Source of the DNA: Kocuria palustris
Lineage (GTDB): Bacteria; Actinomycetota; Actinomycetes; Actinomycetales; Micrococcaceae
NCBI RefSeq assembly: GCF_016907795.1
Contig: NZ_JAFBCR010000001.1
Span: 1,364,001 to 1,428,000 of the forward strand
Length of the DNA: 64,000 bases
Direction of reading: 5' to 3'
Of the stretch, positions 36,443 through 45,606 are shown piece by piece. The notes under the pieces were generated by a model. It made no database searches and was not told the origin of the DNA. It saw only the letters and a program-made list of their open reading frames with translations. The translations under genes and the position numbers were made by a program. How positions within the stretch are numbered: position 1 is the stretch's first letter; each line of letters opens with the position of its first letter.

Positions 36443-37729
36443 TCAGTCGATCAGGTCGCGCAGCTCGATCGTGTTCTCGCGGCCCGGGCCCACGCCGATC
36501 GCGGAGAACCGGGTGCCGGACATGGACTCGAGGGTCAGGACGTAGTCGCGCGCATTGGCCGGCAGGTCCTCGAGGGTCTGGGCCTGCGAGATGTCCTCCG
36601 ACCAGCCGGGGAAGGTCTCGTAGATCGGCTTGGCGTGGTGGAACTCGGTCTGCGTCATGGGCATCTCGTCGTGGCGCACGCCGTCGACGTCGTAGGCCAC
36701 GCACACCGGGATCTCCTCGAGCCCGGTGAGGACGTCGAGCTTGGTCACGAAGTAGTCCGTGAAGCCGTTGATCCGCGAGGCGTGACGCGCCATCACGGCG
36801 TCGTACCAGCCGGTGCGGCGCGGGCGCCCGGTGTTCACGCCGAACTCGCCGCCCACGGTGCGCAGCCGCTCCCCGGACTCGTCGAACAGCTCGGTGGGGA
36901 ACGGACCGGCACCCACGCGGGTCGTGTACGCCTTGATGATGCCGATCGAGCGGGTCAGGCGCGTGGGCCCGATGCCCGCGCCCACGCAGGCGCCGCCGGT
37001 GGTGGGGTTCGACGAGGTCACGAACGGGTACGTGCCGTGATCGACGTCCAGGAAGGTGGCCTGCCCGCCCTCGAGCAGGACGGTCTCGTCGCGGTCCAGG
37101 GCGTCGTTGAGCAGGCGCGTGGAGTCCACGATCATGGGCGCCATGCGCTCGGCGTAGCCCATGAAGTAGTCCACGATCTCGTCGGTCTCGAACGCGCGGC
37201 GGTTGTAGACCTTGAGCAGCAGCTCGTTCTTCTGCCGCAGGGCGCCCTCGATCTTCTGGCGCAGGATCGACTCGTCGAGGATGTCCTGCGCGCGCAGGCC
37301 CAGGCGCCCGATCTTGTCCATGTACGCCGGCCCGATGCCGCGACCGGTGGTGCCGATCGCGCGCTTGCCCAGGAACCGCTCGGTGACCTGGTCGAGGGTC
37401 TGGTGGTACGGGGCCACCAGGTGCGCATTGGCCGAGATGCGCAGCTTGGAGGTGTCCGCGCCGCGGGCCTCGAGGCCGTCGATCTCCTCGAACAGCGCCT
37501 GCGGGTTGACCACCACGCCGTTGCCGATCACGGGGGTGGCCCGCGGGGAGAGGATGCCTGCGGGCAGCAGCTTGAGCTCGAACTTGTCGCCGCCCACCAC
37601 CACGGTGTGCCCGGCGTTGTTGCCGCCGTTCGGCTTCACGACGTAGTCCGCGCGGCCGCCGAAGATGTCCGTGGCCTTGCCCTTGCCCTCATCGCCCCAC
37701 TGGGCTCCGACGATCGAGATGGCTGGCAT
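36443..37729 (-). CDS. purA: Adenylosuccinate synthetase
   Basis: GTP-dependent ligase that joins IMP and aspartate in AMP synthesis. The GTP-binding loop WGDEGKGK is at residues 11-18, with [29 protein letters not shown] and the aspartate-loop TTTR-type region ([16 protein letters not shown]) following. 428 residues, as in the family. ATG at 37729 follows AGGAG about 9 bases upstream. It is a single-gene unit divergent from the methionine gene. Confidence 0.97.
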   Translation of the reverse strand: MPAISIVGAQWGDEGKGKATDIFGGRADYVVKPNGGNNAGHTVVVGGDKFELKLLPAGILSPRATPVIGNGVVVNPQALFEEIDGLEARGADTSKLRISANAHLVAPYHQTLDQVTERFLGKRAIGTTGRGIGPAYMDKIGRLGLRAQDILDESILRQKIEGALRQKNELLLKVYNRRAFETDEIVDYFMGYAERMAPMIVDSTRLLNDALDRDETVLLEGGQATFLDVDHGTYPFVTSSNPTTGGACVGAGIGPTRLTRSIGIIKAYTTRVGAGPFPTELFDESGERLRTVGGEFGVNTGRPRRTGWYDAVMARHASRINGFTDYFVTKLDVLTGLEEIPVCVAYDVDGVRHDEMPMTQTEFHHAKPIYETFPGWSEDISQAQTLEDLPANARDYVLTLESMSGTRFSAIGVGPGRENTIELRDLID

Positions 37730-37886
37730 GCGACTGCTCTCCTGACTGGGCCCGCACGAGGTCTGGATGCTGCGCCACGCGCCTTGTGGAGGCCATGGCG
37801 GATCGCGCGCCACGGGCCGAGGGCGCGACGGTCCGGGGCGATCCTATCGCGCGCCCCTCCCTGGCGGCCGTGGGAGATCTCGGGGG

Positions 37887-37919
37887 TTGACAAGCAGGGC
37901 CGCCTGGGGTGGTATCTAT
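37887..37919 (+). promoter_or_regulatory. Promoter of the SAM-leader/MetF-MetE unit
   Basis: A consensus -35 TTGACA at 37887-37892 is followed about 20 bp later by TATCTAT at 37913-37919. The spacing is slightly long. Transcription would begin just before the riboswitch-like leader. Confidence 0.5.
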
Positions 37920-37933
37920 CTCGCTATCTATCC

Positions 37934-38022
37934 AGAGTGACCGAGAGACCTGGCTCGTCGACGTCGCAGCAACCATCCCCGCGGATCTCGCGGGGAACGG
38001 TGCTCCCGCCAGGACCGATGGA
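37934..38022 (+). promoter_or_regulatory. SAM-riboswitch-like leader 2, before the MetF-MetE gene
   Basis: The core is nearly identical to leader 1 (GACCGAGAGACC, TGGCTCG, GACGTCGCAGCAACCAT, GGTGCTCCCGCCAGG, ACCGATGGAG). The variable hairpin differs in sequence but not in form (TCCCCGCG-GATCT-CGCGGGGA), as expected for a structured RNA under selection. The 126 bp to the start codon could hold an expression platform: the stretch about 38049-38085 is GC-rich and could fold. Confidence 0.82.
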
Positions 38023-38148
38023 GCGTCTTCTCAGACTTCCGTGGTCCACCGGACCCGTGCCCCGCCGCGTCTTCAGCGGCGGCGCGGGCCTCCGTGCGCA
38101 CCCCGTGGTCTGCCCTCCATCGGGCATCCACGGAAAGGCGAACACGGA

Positions 38149-41100
38149 ATGCCCGATCACCATCCCGCAGCACCGCGCTCGGATCGTCCCCCGGAGACGG
38201 GGGCGCCGTCGCGCCGCAAGCCGGTGCCCGCGCTGTCCTACGAGCTCTACCCGCCGCGCAGCGCAGCCAGCACCGAGTCCCTCCTGCAGACCATCGAGGC
38301 CCTGGCGCCCACGGTGCCGGACTACGTGTCGGTCACCGCGGCGGTCGATCCGCAGCGCCGCGTCCAGTCCATGGCGCTGCTGTCCCACCTGATCTTCGAG
38401 ACCCCGCTGCGCCCCCTGGCCCACGTGCTGTGCACGGGAGTCACGGAGACGCAGCTGCGCGAGCTGATCCACGAGCTGCTGGACCTGGGCGTGCGCGGCG
38501 TCCTGGCCCTGCGCGGGGACCGGGATCCGGCCGTCGAGCCCGGCCCTGAGGAGCTGCCCTTCGCCCGGCATCTGGTGGACCTGATCCGCTCGGTCGAGCG
38601 CGGCCGAGCCGCCCAACTGTGCGCCGGCAACGTCTCGATCGGCGTGGCCGCCTATCCGATCAAGCACCCCGAGTCGACCTCCGTGCACCAGGACCTCGAG
38701 GTGCTGCTGGCCAAGCAGCGCGCCGGCGCCGACTTCGCGATCACTCAGCTCTACCCCGAGGCCGACGACTACGCCGCCTTCGTGTCCCGGGCTCGTCGCG
38801 CCGGAGTGGAGCTGCCGATCATCCCCGGGATCATGCCGGTCACGAGCCTGCGCCGGTACCTGCGCATCTGCGACCTGGCCGGCCTGGAGCCGGACCCGCT
38901 GCTGGCCCACGAGCTCGAGACGGCCGACTCGGACGCCGAGCGCCACCGGATCGGCGTCCGCTCTGCCGTGCACAGCGCACGCGCTGCCTTGGATTCCGGG
39001 GCTCCCGGGCTGCACCTCTACACGTTCAACCAGCACGAGGCCGCCCTGGACGTCCTGGAGCAGCTCGATCTGCCCCGCCCCACCCCTTCAGCCGGACTCG
39101 CCGGACTCATCCCCGCATCCCAGCCCGCCGACGGGCGCCCCATCCGCACCTATGAGGAGACCGCAGTGACCATCTCGAACGACGCCCAGCCCGCCGCCTT
39201 CCCGACCGCCACGATCCTGGGCTATCCCCGCATCGGCCCGAACCGCGAGCTCAAGCGCGCGCTCGAGTCGCACTGGGCCGGACGCAGCGACCTGGAGCAG
39301 CTCGAGTCCTCCGCCGCCGAGCTGCGTGCCTCCACCGCCGAGCGCCTCGAGGGGCTGGGCCTGGCGCAGGCCTCGGCCGTGCCCGGCTCCTACGCGCTCT
39401 ACGACCACGTGCTCGACACCCTGATCGCCGTCGGCGCGGTGCCGACGCGCTTCGGCGACCTGCGCACCGAGACCGGAACCGTGGACCGCTCCGGGGAGTT
39501 CGTGCTGGCCCGCGGCGACGACGCCCGGCAGCCGCTCGAGATGACCAAGTGGTTCGACACCAACTACCACTACCTGGTGCCCGAGATCGGCGCGCAGACG
39601 CAGTTCGCCGCAGCGCCCGGCCGCCTGCTGGAGCAGCTGGCCGAGGCCTCCGAGCAGGGCCGGAGCCTGCGCCCCGTGCTCGTGGGCCCGGTGACCTTCC
39701 TGGCCCTGGCCAAGGACGACGGCACCGCAGCCGAGCCCATCGAGCCCCTGGATCGTCTCGAGGAGCTGCTGCCGGTCTACGGCGAGATCCTCGCAGCACT
39801 CAAGGATGCCGGCGCCGAGTGGGTGCAGATCGACGAGCCCGCCCTGGTCGCGGACCACTCCCGCCTCTCTCAGCAGGACCTGCGCGCGGCGATCGAGCGC
39901 GCGGCCGGATACCTGGGCGGGCTCGACGAGCGCCCCCAGCTGCTGCTCACCTCCCCCTACGGCGATGCGGGCGAGCTGCTCGGCGCGCTGACCGGCTCGG
40001 GTGCCGAGGCCGTGCACGTGGACCTCATCCGCGGCGGTCTCACCGACGACCAGCTCGGCCTGTTCACTTCGGCAGACGCCCCGGTGCTCGTGGCCGGAGT
40101 CGTCAACGGGCGCAACGTCTGGCGCACCGACCTCTCCGCCGCACTCGAGCGGCTCGAGGGCTTCCGCGACGCAGGCGCCCGGGTCTCCGTGGCCACGTCG
40201 AACTCGCTGATCCACGTGCCGCACACCCTCGAGGCCGAGCCCGAGCTCGACCCCGAGATCCGGTCCTGGCTGGCCTTCGCCGACGAGAAGGTGCGCGAGG
40301 TCGCCGTCCTGGCACGCGGGCTCGCCGAGGGCCGCGGGGCCGTGGCCGCCGAGCTGCAGGAGGCCGACGAGGCCCGCCGCACCCGCGCTGCGGCCCCGGG
40401 TGTGCGCATCGACGAGGTCCGCGGCCGCACTGCCTCCCTCACCGAGGCCGACTCGCAGCGCGGCACCGCCGAGCAGCGTCGCGCAGCCCAGGCGGAACGC
40501 TCGTTCGGCAGCGGCCGCCTTCCAGTGCTGCCCACCACCACGATCGGGTCCTTCCCCCAGACCGGGGAGGTCCGCCGCGCCCGCGCCGATCACCGCGCCG
40601 GACGGATCGACGACGCCGCCTACGACGGCTTCCTGCGCGAGGAGATCTCCCGGGTCATCGCCCTGCAGGACGAGCTCGGCCTGGACGTGCTGGTGCACGG
40701 CGAGCCGGAGCGCAACGACATGGTCCAGTACTTCGCCGAGCACTTCGACGGCTTCGCGACGACCGCCAACGGCTGGGTGCAGTCCTACGGCTCCCGAGCC
40801 ACGCGTCCGTCGATCCTGTGGGGCGACGTCTCCCGCGAGGGCGAGGGGCTGCGCGGCGAGGCCTTCACGGTCCCGTGGATCACCTGGGCGCAGCAGCAGA
40901 CCGACAAGCCGGTCAAGGGCATGCTCACCGGGCCGGTCACCATCCTGGCCTGGTCGTTCGTGCGCGACGACCAGCCGCTGGCAGAGACCGCCGATCAGGT
41001 GGCCCTGGCCCTGCGCGATGAGATCGCCGACCTCGAGGACGCTGGGATCGGCATCATCCAGGTCGACGAGCCGGCCCTGCGCGAGCTGCTGCCCCTGCGC

Positions 41101-41583
41101 CGAGCCGATCGCAGCGCCTACCTGGACTGGTCGGTCGAGTCCTTCCGCCGGGCGACCTCCTCGGTCGACGACGCCACGCAGATCCACACGCACCTGTGCT
41201 ACTCGGAGTTCGGCGAGGTCATCGCCGGCGTAGACGCGCTGAACGCCGATGTCACGAGCATCGAGGCGGCCCGTTCGCGCATGGAGGTGCTGGCCGACGT
41301 CCGCGCGGTCGGCTTCGAGCGCGGGCTCGGCCCCGGCGTATGGGACATCCACTCCCCGCGCGTGCCCAGCACCGACGAGATCGAGTCGCTGCTCACCCAG
41401 GCCCTCGAGCACGTCAGCTCCGAGCTGCTGTGGGTCAACCCCGACTGCGGCTTGAAGACCCGCGGCTACGACGAGACCCGCACCTCGCTCGAGCACCTGG
41501 TCGAGGCCACTGCCCGCGTGCGCGAGAGCCTGGCGGCCAGTCAGGCCAGCTCCGTCGAGACGGCTGAGGCCTCCGCGGTCTGA
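38149..41583 (+). CDS. MetF-MetE: methylenetetrahydrofolate reductase fused to cobalamin-independent methionine synthase
   Basis: One frame of 1,144 codons with no stop holds two complete enzymes. Residues 1-~320 are MetF: SYELYPPR (catalytic Glu), [36 protein letters not shown] and the final [11 protein letters not shown] ~20-residue linker follows. From residue ~340 comes Met[34 protein letters not shown], the second barrel TIGSFPQT, and zinc ligands in [12 protein letters not shown] and [10 protein letters not shown]. MetF makes 5-methyl-THF and MetE uses it. ATG at 38149 has GGAAAGG upstream. An internal GAGGAG/GTG pair could also produce MetE alone. Regulated by the SAM-type leader. Confidence 0.9.
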   Translation: MPDHHPAAPRSDRPPETGAPSRRKPVPALSYELYPPRSAASTESLLQTIEALAPTVPDYVSVTAAVDPQRRVQSMALLSHLIFETPLRPLAHVLCTGVTETQLRELIHELLDLGVRGVLALRGDRDPAVEPGPEELPFARHLVDLIRSVERGRAAQLCAGNVSIGVAAYPIKHPESTSVHQDLEVLLAKQRAGADFAITQLYPEADDYAAFVSRARRAGVELPIIPGIMPVTSLRRYLRICDLAGLEPDPLLAHELETADSDAERHRIGVRSAVHSARAALDSGAPGLHLYTFNQHEAALDVLEQLDLPRPTPSAGLAGLIPASQPADGRPIRTYEETAVTISNDAQPAAFPTATILGYPRIGPNRELKRALESHWAGRSDLEQLESSAAELRASTAERLEGLGLAQASAVPGSYALYDHVLDTLIAVGAVPTRFGDLRTETGTVDRSGEFVLARGDDARQPLEMTKWFDTNYHYLVPEIGAQTQFAAAPGRLLEQLAEASEQGRSLRPVLVGPVTFLALAKDDGTAAEPIEPLDRLEELLPVYGEILAALKDAGAEWVQIDEPALVADHSRLSQQDLRAAIERAAGYLGGLDERPQLLLTSPYGDAGELLGALTGSGAEAVHVDLIRGGLTDDQLGLFTSADAPVLVAGVVNGRNVWRTDLSAALERLEGFRDAGARVSVATSNSLIHVPHTLEAEPELDPEIRSWLAFADEKVREVAVLARGLAEGRGAVAAELQEADEARRTRAAAPGVRIDEVRGRTASLTEADSQRGTAEQRRAAQAERSFGSGRLPVLPTTTIGSFPQTGEVRRARADHRAGRIDDAAYDGFLREEISRVIALQDELGLDVLVHGEPERNDMVQYFAEHFDGFATTANGWVQSYGSRATRPSILWGDVSREGEGLRGEAFTVPWITWAQQQTDKPVKGMLTGPVTILAWSFVRDDQPLAETADQVALALRDEIADLEDAGIGIIQVDEPALRELLPLRRADRSAYLDWSVESFRRATSSVDDATQIHTHLCYSEFGEVIAGVDALNADVTSIEAARSRMEVLADVRAVGFERGLGPGVWDIHSPRVPSTDEIESLLTQALEHVSSELLWVNPDCGLKTRGYDETRTSLEHLVEATARVRESLAASQASSVETAEASAV
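39154..39168 (+). promoter_or_regulatory. Internal ribosome site and GTG at the MetF/MetE junction
   Basis: GAGGAG (39154-39159), six spacer bases, then GTG (39166-39168) in frame with MetE. From here MetE would have 805 residues, near the normal size. It decides whether the cell makes a fusion, a separate MetE, or both. Confidence 0.6.
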
Positions 41584-41614
41584 TCAGCCGTCCGGGCCTT
41601 CGCTGCTCGGCGAC

Positions 41615-41668
41615 GACGAACGGCGCGGCCGCACCCCTGCTGCAGGGAGTGCGACCGCGCCGTTCGTC
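41615..41668 (+). terminator. Hairpin after the MetF-MetE gene
   Basis: 20-bp arms (41615-41634 and 41649-41668) with one mismatch (a C opposite an A) lie 31 bp past the stop. About 140 bp of convergent space remain before the DUF3151 gene. Confidence 0.78.
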
Positions 41669-41808
41669 ATCAGGCCGTCGCTGGGGTCGACGCCAGCGAT
41701 GGATCTCGGCGGCCCGCGCCAGGTGTCGGTGGGCCGTGCAGCCACGGGGCAGCGGACCGCCGTGCCGGCATCGTCGTCACGGCATCAGGCCGCCCCTCCG
41801 GGTCGACG

Positions 41809-42228
41809 TCAGCTCCGGAGCTGCTCGGCCGCCGTCGGGTCGGAGTCGTTGAGGAACTTCTGGATGCGCTGGGCCTCGTCGAGCTCGCCGATGGCCGCTG
41901 CCGCCTGGCCCAGAGCCGACAGCGCGCGCAGGAAGCCGCGGTTGGGCGCGTGGCTGTACGGCACCGGGCCGTGGCCCTTCCAGCCGCTGGCGCGCAGGGC
42001 GTCGAGACCGCGGTGGTAGCCCACTCGGGCGTAGGCGTAGCCCTCGAGCGTCCGGCCGTCGGCCAGCGCCTCCTCGGCCAGGATCGCCCAGGGCAGCTGC
42101 TCCTTGGGGAAGGCCGGCGCCAGGTCCTCGGCCTCGTCGCCGGCGTCGAAGCGCGCGACCATCTCCGCGTTCTCCTGCAGCAGGGTGGGATCGGGCTCGC
42201 CCAGCAGGTTCTTGCCGATACTCGACAT
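41809..42228 (-). CDS. DUF3151 family protein
   Basis: Soluble protein of 139 residues, typical of DUF3151, which is found mainly in actinobacteria. Visible blocks are NLLGEPDPTLLQENAEMVA, LPWAILAEEALADGRTLEGYAYARVGYHRGLDALRA and PNRGFLRALSALGQAAAAIGE. The last part looks like a helical tetratricopeptide-type hairpin. No function is known. ATG at 42228 follows GAGGAG. Confidence 0.85.
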   Translation of the reverse strand: MSSIGKNLLGEPDPTLLQENAEMVARFDAGDEAEDLAPAFPKEQLPWAILAEEALADGRTLEGYAYARVGYHRGLDALRASGWKGHGPVPYSHAPNRGFLRALSALGQAAAAIGELDEAQRIQKFLNDSDPTAAEQLRS

Positions 42229-42333
42229 CGGTGCTCCTCTCGTCGTGCGTGCCCCGGGCTCCCCGGGACGCTCTGCTCCCAGCCTAGGCGTGGTGGCACC
42301 ACGCCCGCTCGGCCGCTGAGATCATGCTTCCGT

Positions 42334-42374
42334 GCGGCCCGGCATCCCCTGAAGAGCAGGGGATGCCGGGCCGC
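42334..42374 (-). terminator. Hairpin after glmS
   Basis: Perfect 18-bp arms (42334-42351 and 42357-42374) with a 5-base loop lie 34 bp past the glmS stop. Confidence 0.75.
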
Positions 42375-42408
42375 CGCGCGGGTTGCGCGGATCAGGCCGC
42401 GCGAGAGG

Positions 42409-44283
42409 TCACTCGACCGTGACGGACTTGGCCAGGTTGCGCGGCTGGTCGACGTCGTAGCCCTTGGCCTCGGCCATGGCGGAGGCGAAGATCTGCAGCG
42501 GCACGGTGGCCAGCAGCGGCTGGAGCAGCGTAGGCGACTGCGGGATGCGGATCACGTGGTTGGCGTAGTCCTCGACCGAGGTGTCGCCCTCCTCCGCGAT
42601 CACGATGGTCTCGGCACCGCGGGCGCGGATCTCCTGGATGTTGGAGACGACCTTGGAGTGCAGCGAGTCGCGGCCGCGCGGGGACGGCACGATCACGAAG
42701 ACCTTCTGGCCCGGCTCGATCAGGGCGATCGGACCGTGCTTCAGCTCGCCGGCGGCGAAGCCCTCGGCGTGGATGTAGGCGATCTCCTTGAGCTTGAGCG
42801 CGCCCTCCATGGCCACCGGGAAGCCGACGTGGCGGCCCAGGAACAGCACCGAGGTGGTCTCCGCGAAGTCCTTGCCGAGCTGGCGGAGCTGGTCCTCTTC
42901 GTCGATGACGGCCTGGACCTTCTCCGGCATGGCCTGGAGCTCCTCCAGGACGTCCTGGATCTCGTCGGCGAACATGTTGCCGCGCAGCTGCGCCAGGTAC
43001 AGGCCCAGCAGGTAGGCGGCGGTGATCTGCGCCAGGAACGCCTTGGTGGAGGCGACCGCGATCTCCGGGCCGGCGTGCGTGTACAGCGAGGCGTCCGCCG
43101 CACGCGGGATGGAGGATCCGTTGGTGTTGCAGATCGCCAGGACCTTGGCGCCCTGCTCCGAGGCGTGGCGCATGGCCATGAGGGTGTCCATGGTCTCGCC
43201 GGACTGCGACAGCGCGACGACCAGGGTCTTCTCGTTGACGATGGGGTCGCGGTAGCGGAACTCGTGCGCGAGCTCGACCTCGGTGGGGATGCGGCACCAG
43301 TGCTCGATCGCGTAGCGGGCGACCTGGCCGGCGTAGGCGGCGGTGCCGCAGGCGATCACGACGATCTTGTCGACGGAGCGCAGGACGGACTCGTCGATGC
43401 GCAGCTCGTCCAGGGTCAGCTTGCCGTTCTCGTCCAGGCGGCCCAGAAGGGTGTCGCGCACGGCGGCGGGCTGGTCGTGGATCTCCTTGTCCATGAAGGA
43501 CGGGAAGCCGCCCTTCTCCGCGGCCTCGGCGGACCACTGGACCTCGAAGGGCTTGCCCTCGGAGGGGGCGCCGTCGAAGTCGGTGATCTCGAAGCCCTCG
43601 GGGGTGACCGTGACGATCTGGCGGTCCTCCATCTCGACGGCGGACTTGGTGTGATCGATGAAGCCCGAGACGTCGGAGCCCAGGAAGTTCTGGCCCTCGC
43701 CCACGCCGATGACCAGCGGGGAGTTCAGGCGGGCCGCCACGATGCGGTCCGGGTGGTCGACGTGGATGGCCAGCAGTGTGAAGGCGCCCTCGAGTCGGGC
43801 GCAGGCCAGCTGCATGGCGCGGGTCAGGTCCTGGTCAGCCTGGTTCTCGTAGATGTCGGCGAGCAGGGAGGCGGCGACCTCGGTGTCGGTCTCCGACACG
43901 AAGGTGTACCCCTTCTCGGTCAGCTCGCGCTTGAGCTCCACGAAGTTCTCGATGATGCCGTTGTGCACGACGGCCAGGCGGCCACCGGCGACGACGTGCG
44001 GGTGCGCGTTCTCATCGGTGGGGCCGCCGTGGGTGGCCCAGCGGGTGTGCCCGATGCCCAGCGGGGACATCGGCAGCGGGTTCGCCGCGAGCTCTGCATC
44101 CAGAGCGGCGACCTTGCCGGCCTTCTTGCGCACCTCCATGACGCCGTCGGCGAGCACCGCTACGCCGGCGGAGTCGTAGCCGCGGTACTCCAGACGACGC
44201 AGTCCCTCCAGGACCACGTTCAGAGCATTCCGGTTCTCATCGATCTCGGGGGCGCGCCCGACATATCCCACGATTCCACACAT
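42409..44283 (-). CDS. glmS: Glutamine-fructose-6-phosphate aminotransferase (isomerizing)
   Basis: Makes glucosamine 6-phosphate for cell-wall precursors. The class II glutaminase begins MCGIVGYVGR, with Cys2 as nucleophile, and has RWATHGGPTDENAHPH. Two SIS domains follow (CGTAAYAGQVARYAIE, ALSQSGETMDTL, KLKEIAYIHAEGFAAGELKHGP), ending in AKSVTVE. 624 residues, normal. No sign of a glmS ribozyme upstream. A leaderless-type -10 lies 7 bases before the ATG. Confidence 0.97.
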   Translation of the reverse strand: MCGIVGYVGRAPEIDENRNALNVVLEGLRRLEYRGYDSAGVAVLADGVMEVRKKAGKVAALDAELAANPLPMSPLGIGHTRWATHGGPTDENAHPHVVAGGRLAVVHNGIIENFVELKRELTEKGYTFVSETDTEVAASLLADIYENQADQDLTRAMQLACARLEGAFTLLAIHVDHPDRIVAARLNSPLVIGVGEGQNFLGSDVSGFIDHTKSAVEMEDRQIVTVTPEGFEITDFDGAPSEGKPFEVQWSAEAAEKGGFPSFMDKEIHDQPAAVRDTLLGRLDENGKLTLDELRIDESVLRSVDKIVVIACGTAAYAGQVARYAIEHWCRIPTEVELAHEFRYRDPIVNEKTLVVALSQSGETMDTLMAMRHASEQGAKVLAICNTNGSSIPRAADASLYTHAGPEIAVASTKAFLAQITAAYLLGLYLAQLRGNMFADEIQDVLEELQAMPEKVQAVIDEEDQLRQLGKDFAETTSVLFLGRHVGFPVAMEGALKLKEIAYIHAEGFAAGELKHGPIALIEPGQKVFVIVPSPRGRDSLHSKVVSNIQEIRARGAETIVIAEEGDTSVEDYANHVIRIPQSPTLLQPLLATVPLQIFASAMAEAKGYDVDQPRNLAKSVTVE

Positions 44284-44290
44284 GCCGGGA

Positions 44291-44296
44291 ATGCTA
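44291..44296 (-). promoter_or_regulatory. Leaderless-type -10 element for glmS
   Basis: On the minus strand TAGCAT ends 7 bases before the glmS ATG at 44283; no ribosome site fits between. Confidence 0.55.
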
Positions 44297-44403
44297 CCGC
44301 AAACCTGCGACCGCACACCGGTGTCGGTGCAGGCAGCGGGCACCGGCCTGCGACGACAGGGCCCCGCCTCCGTCACACGTCGTCGCGCTGCGTCGACGAC
44401 GGC

Positions 44404-44444
44404 GGCCCCCACCCCCATCCCCCGAAGGGGCAGGAGCGGGGGCC
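44404..44444 (-). terminator. Imperfect hairpin after the mannitol operon
   Basis: Outer arms GGCCCCC (44404-44410) and GGGGGCC (44438-44444) enclose an inner CCCC-GAA-GGGG hairpin. It lies 17 bp past the mtlD stop and has an imperfect middle. Confidence 0.5.
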
Positions 44445-44460
44445 GGCGAGGCCGCGGTGA

Positions 44461-45606
44461 TCAGGCCGCGGCGAAGACCTCGGACAGCGCTGGGAACAGC
44501 GGATGCTCCTCGGCGATGCCGGTCAGGTCGGTGACCAGGGCGTCGGTCGCCTGACGATCGCCGCGTGCGGCGGCCAGGCGGGCCTGCAGCTCGGCGGACT
44601 CCGGGTCCTCGGGGACGTCGAAGGCCAGGGCCGCGGCGACGGCAGCCACGAGGGCGTCGGCGCTCAGACCGCGCTCGGCGAGCTCGGCCGCCGGGCCGAC
44701 GAAGCGCTCCGTGCGCGAGATCTTGCGCAGCGGGGCACGGCCCACGCGCTCGACGGTGTCCGGCAGGTGCGGGTTCGTGAAGCGGGTGATGATCTTCTCC
44801 ACGTAGGCCTGCTGGACCTCCGGCGCGAAGCCGAACTTGGCCACGAGCAGCTCCTTGGTCTCGGCCAGCACGGCCTCGACCTGGGAGCGGACCTGGGCAT
44901 CGGCCAGGACGTCGGAGATCTTGGTGATCCCCGCCTGGCGACCGAAGTACGCGGTGGCCGCGTGCCCGGTGTTGACCGTGAACAGCTTGCGCGTGATGTA
45001 CGGCTCGAGGTCCTCGACCCAGGTGATGCCCGGGACGTCCGGGGTCTGGCCCTGGAAGGGAGCGGACTCGACGGCCCACTCGTGGTAGGTCTCCACGGTG
45101 ACGTCCAGGCCCTGGCCCGGCGCCTGATCCGGCACGATCCGGTCCACCGCGGTGTTCGCGAAGATCGCGACCTGATCGGCCTCCGGGTACGCGGCGCGGA
45201 TGGCCTCCGCCAGCCCGTCGGTCGCGTTGATCGCGTTCTCGCAGGCCATGACCGCCACGCGGCCCTCGACCCCGGCCTCGGCGCGGGCGCGCAGGCCCTC
45301 GGCGATGGTGGGCGCGATGATCTGCAGGACGCGCGGTCCCACGGCGGTGGTGATCATGTCCGCCGAGACGATCTGCTCGCGCAGCCCGTCCAGGTCGGAG
45401 GCCGAGTTCACCCCGGAGAAGCCGGTGACCTCGTGATCGCGGGCGCCCTCGCCGACCTCGTGGACCACGTACGAGTCCTGGTCGTTGATCTGCCCGATCA
45501 GAGCGTCGGCGACGTCCGCGAAGACCAGCTCGTATCCGGCCTCGTGGAGCAGGACCCCGACGAAGCCGCGTCCGATGTTGCCTGCGCCGAAGTGCAGTGC
45601 CTTCAT
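44461..45606 (-). CDS. mtlD: Mannitol-1-phosphate 5-dehydrogenase
   Basis: NAD-dependent oxidation of mannitol 1-phosphate to fructose 6-phosphate. The Rossmann motif HFGAGNIGRGFVG is at the very N-terminus, then MACENAINATDGL, FANTAVDRIVP and the LFTVNTGHAATAYFGRQ block typical of the long-chain mannitol dehydrogenases. 381 residues, usual. Its ATG overlaps the mtlA stop by 4 bp, so uptake and oxidation are coupled. No mtlR or separate mtlF is present. Confidence 0.95.
   Translation of the reverse strand: MKALHFGAGNIGRGFVGVLLHEAGYELVFADVADALIGQINDQDSYVVHEVGEGARDHEVTGFSGVNSASDLDGLREQIVSADMITTAVGPRVLQIIAPTIAEGLRARAEAGVEGRVAVMACENAINATDGLAEAIRAAYPEADQVAIFANTAVDRIVPDQAPGQGLDVTVETYHEWAVESAPFQGQTPDVPGITWVEDLEPYITRKLFTVNTGHAATAYFGRQAGITKISDVLADAQVRSQVEAVLAETKELLVAKFGFAPEVQQAYVEKIITRFTNPHLPDTVERVGRAPLRKISRTERFVGPAAELAERGLSADALVAAVAAALAFDVPEDPESAELQARLAAARGDRQATDALVTDLTGIAEEHPLFPALSEVFAAA

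Noticed and set aside
37887-38148. Cobalamin riboswitch before the MetF-MetE gene
   Set aside because: The GCCACTG-type B12 box was not seen; the shared core instead looks like a SAM-type leader.
39088-41496. 802-codon minus-strand frame opposite MetE
   Set aside because: Antisense shadow of a clear enzyme gene; no family motifs and a Gly/Leu/Val/Asp-rich composition.
44284-44460. A glmS ribozyme upstream of glmS
   Set aside because: The gap is too short after mtlD's terminator and lacks the ribozyme core; a leaderless-type -10 next to the ATG explains expression better.
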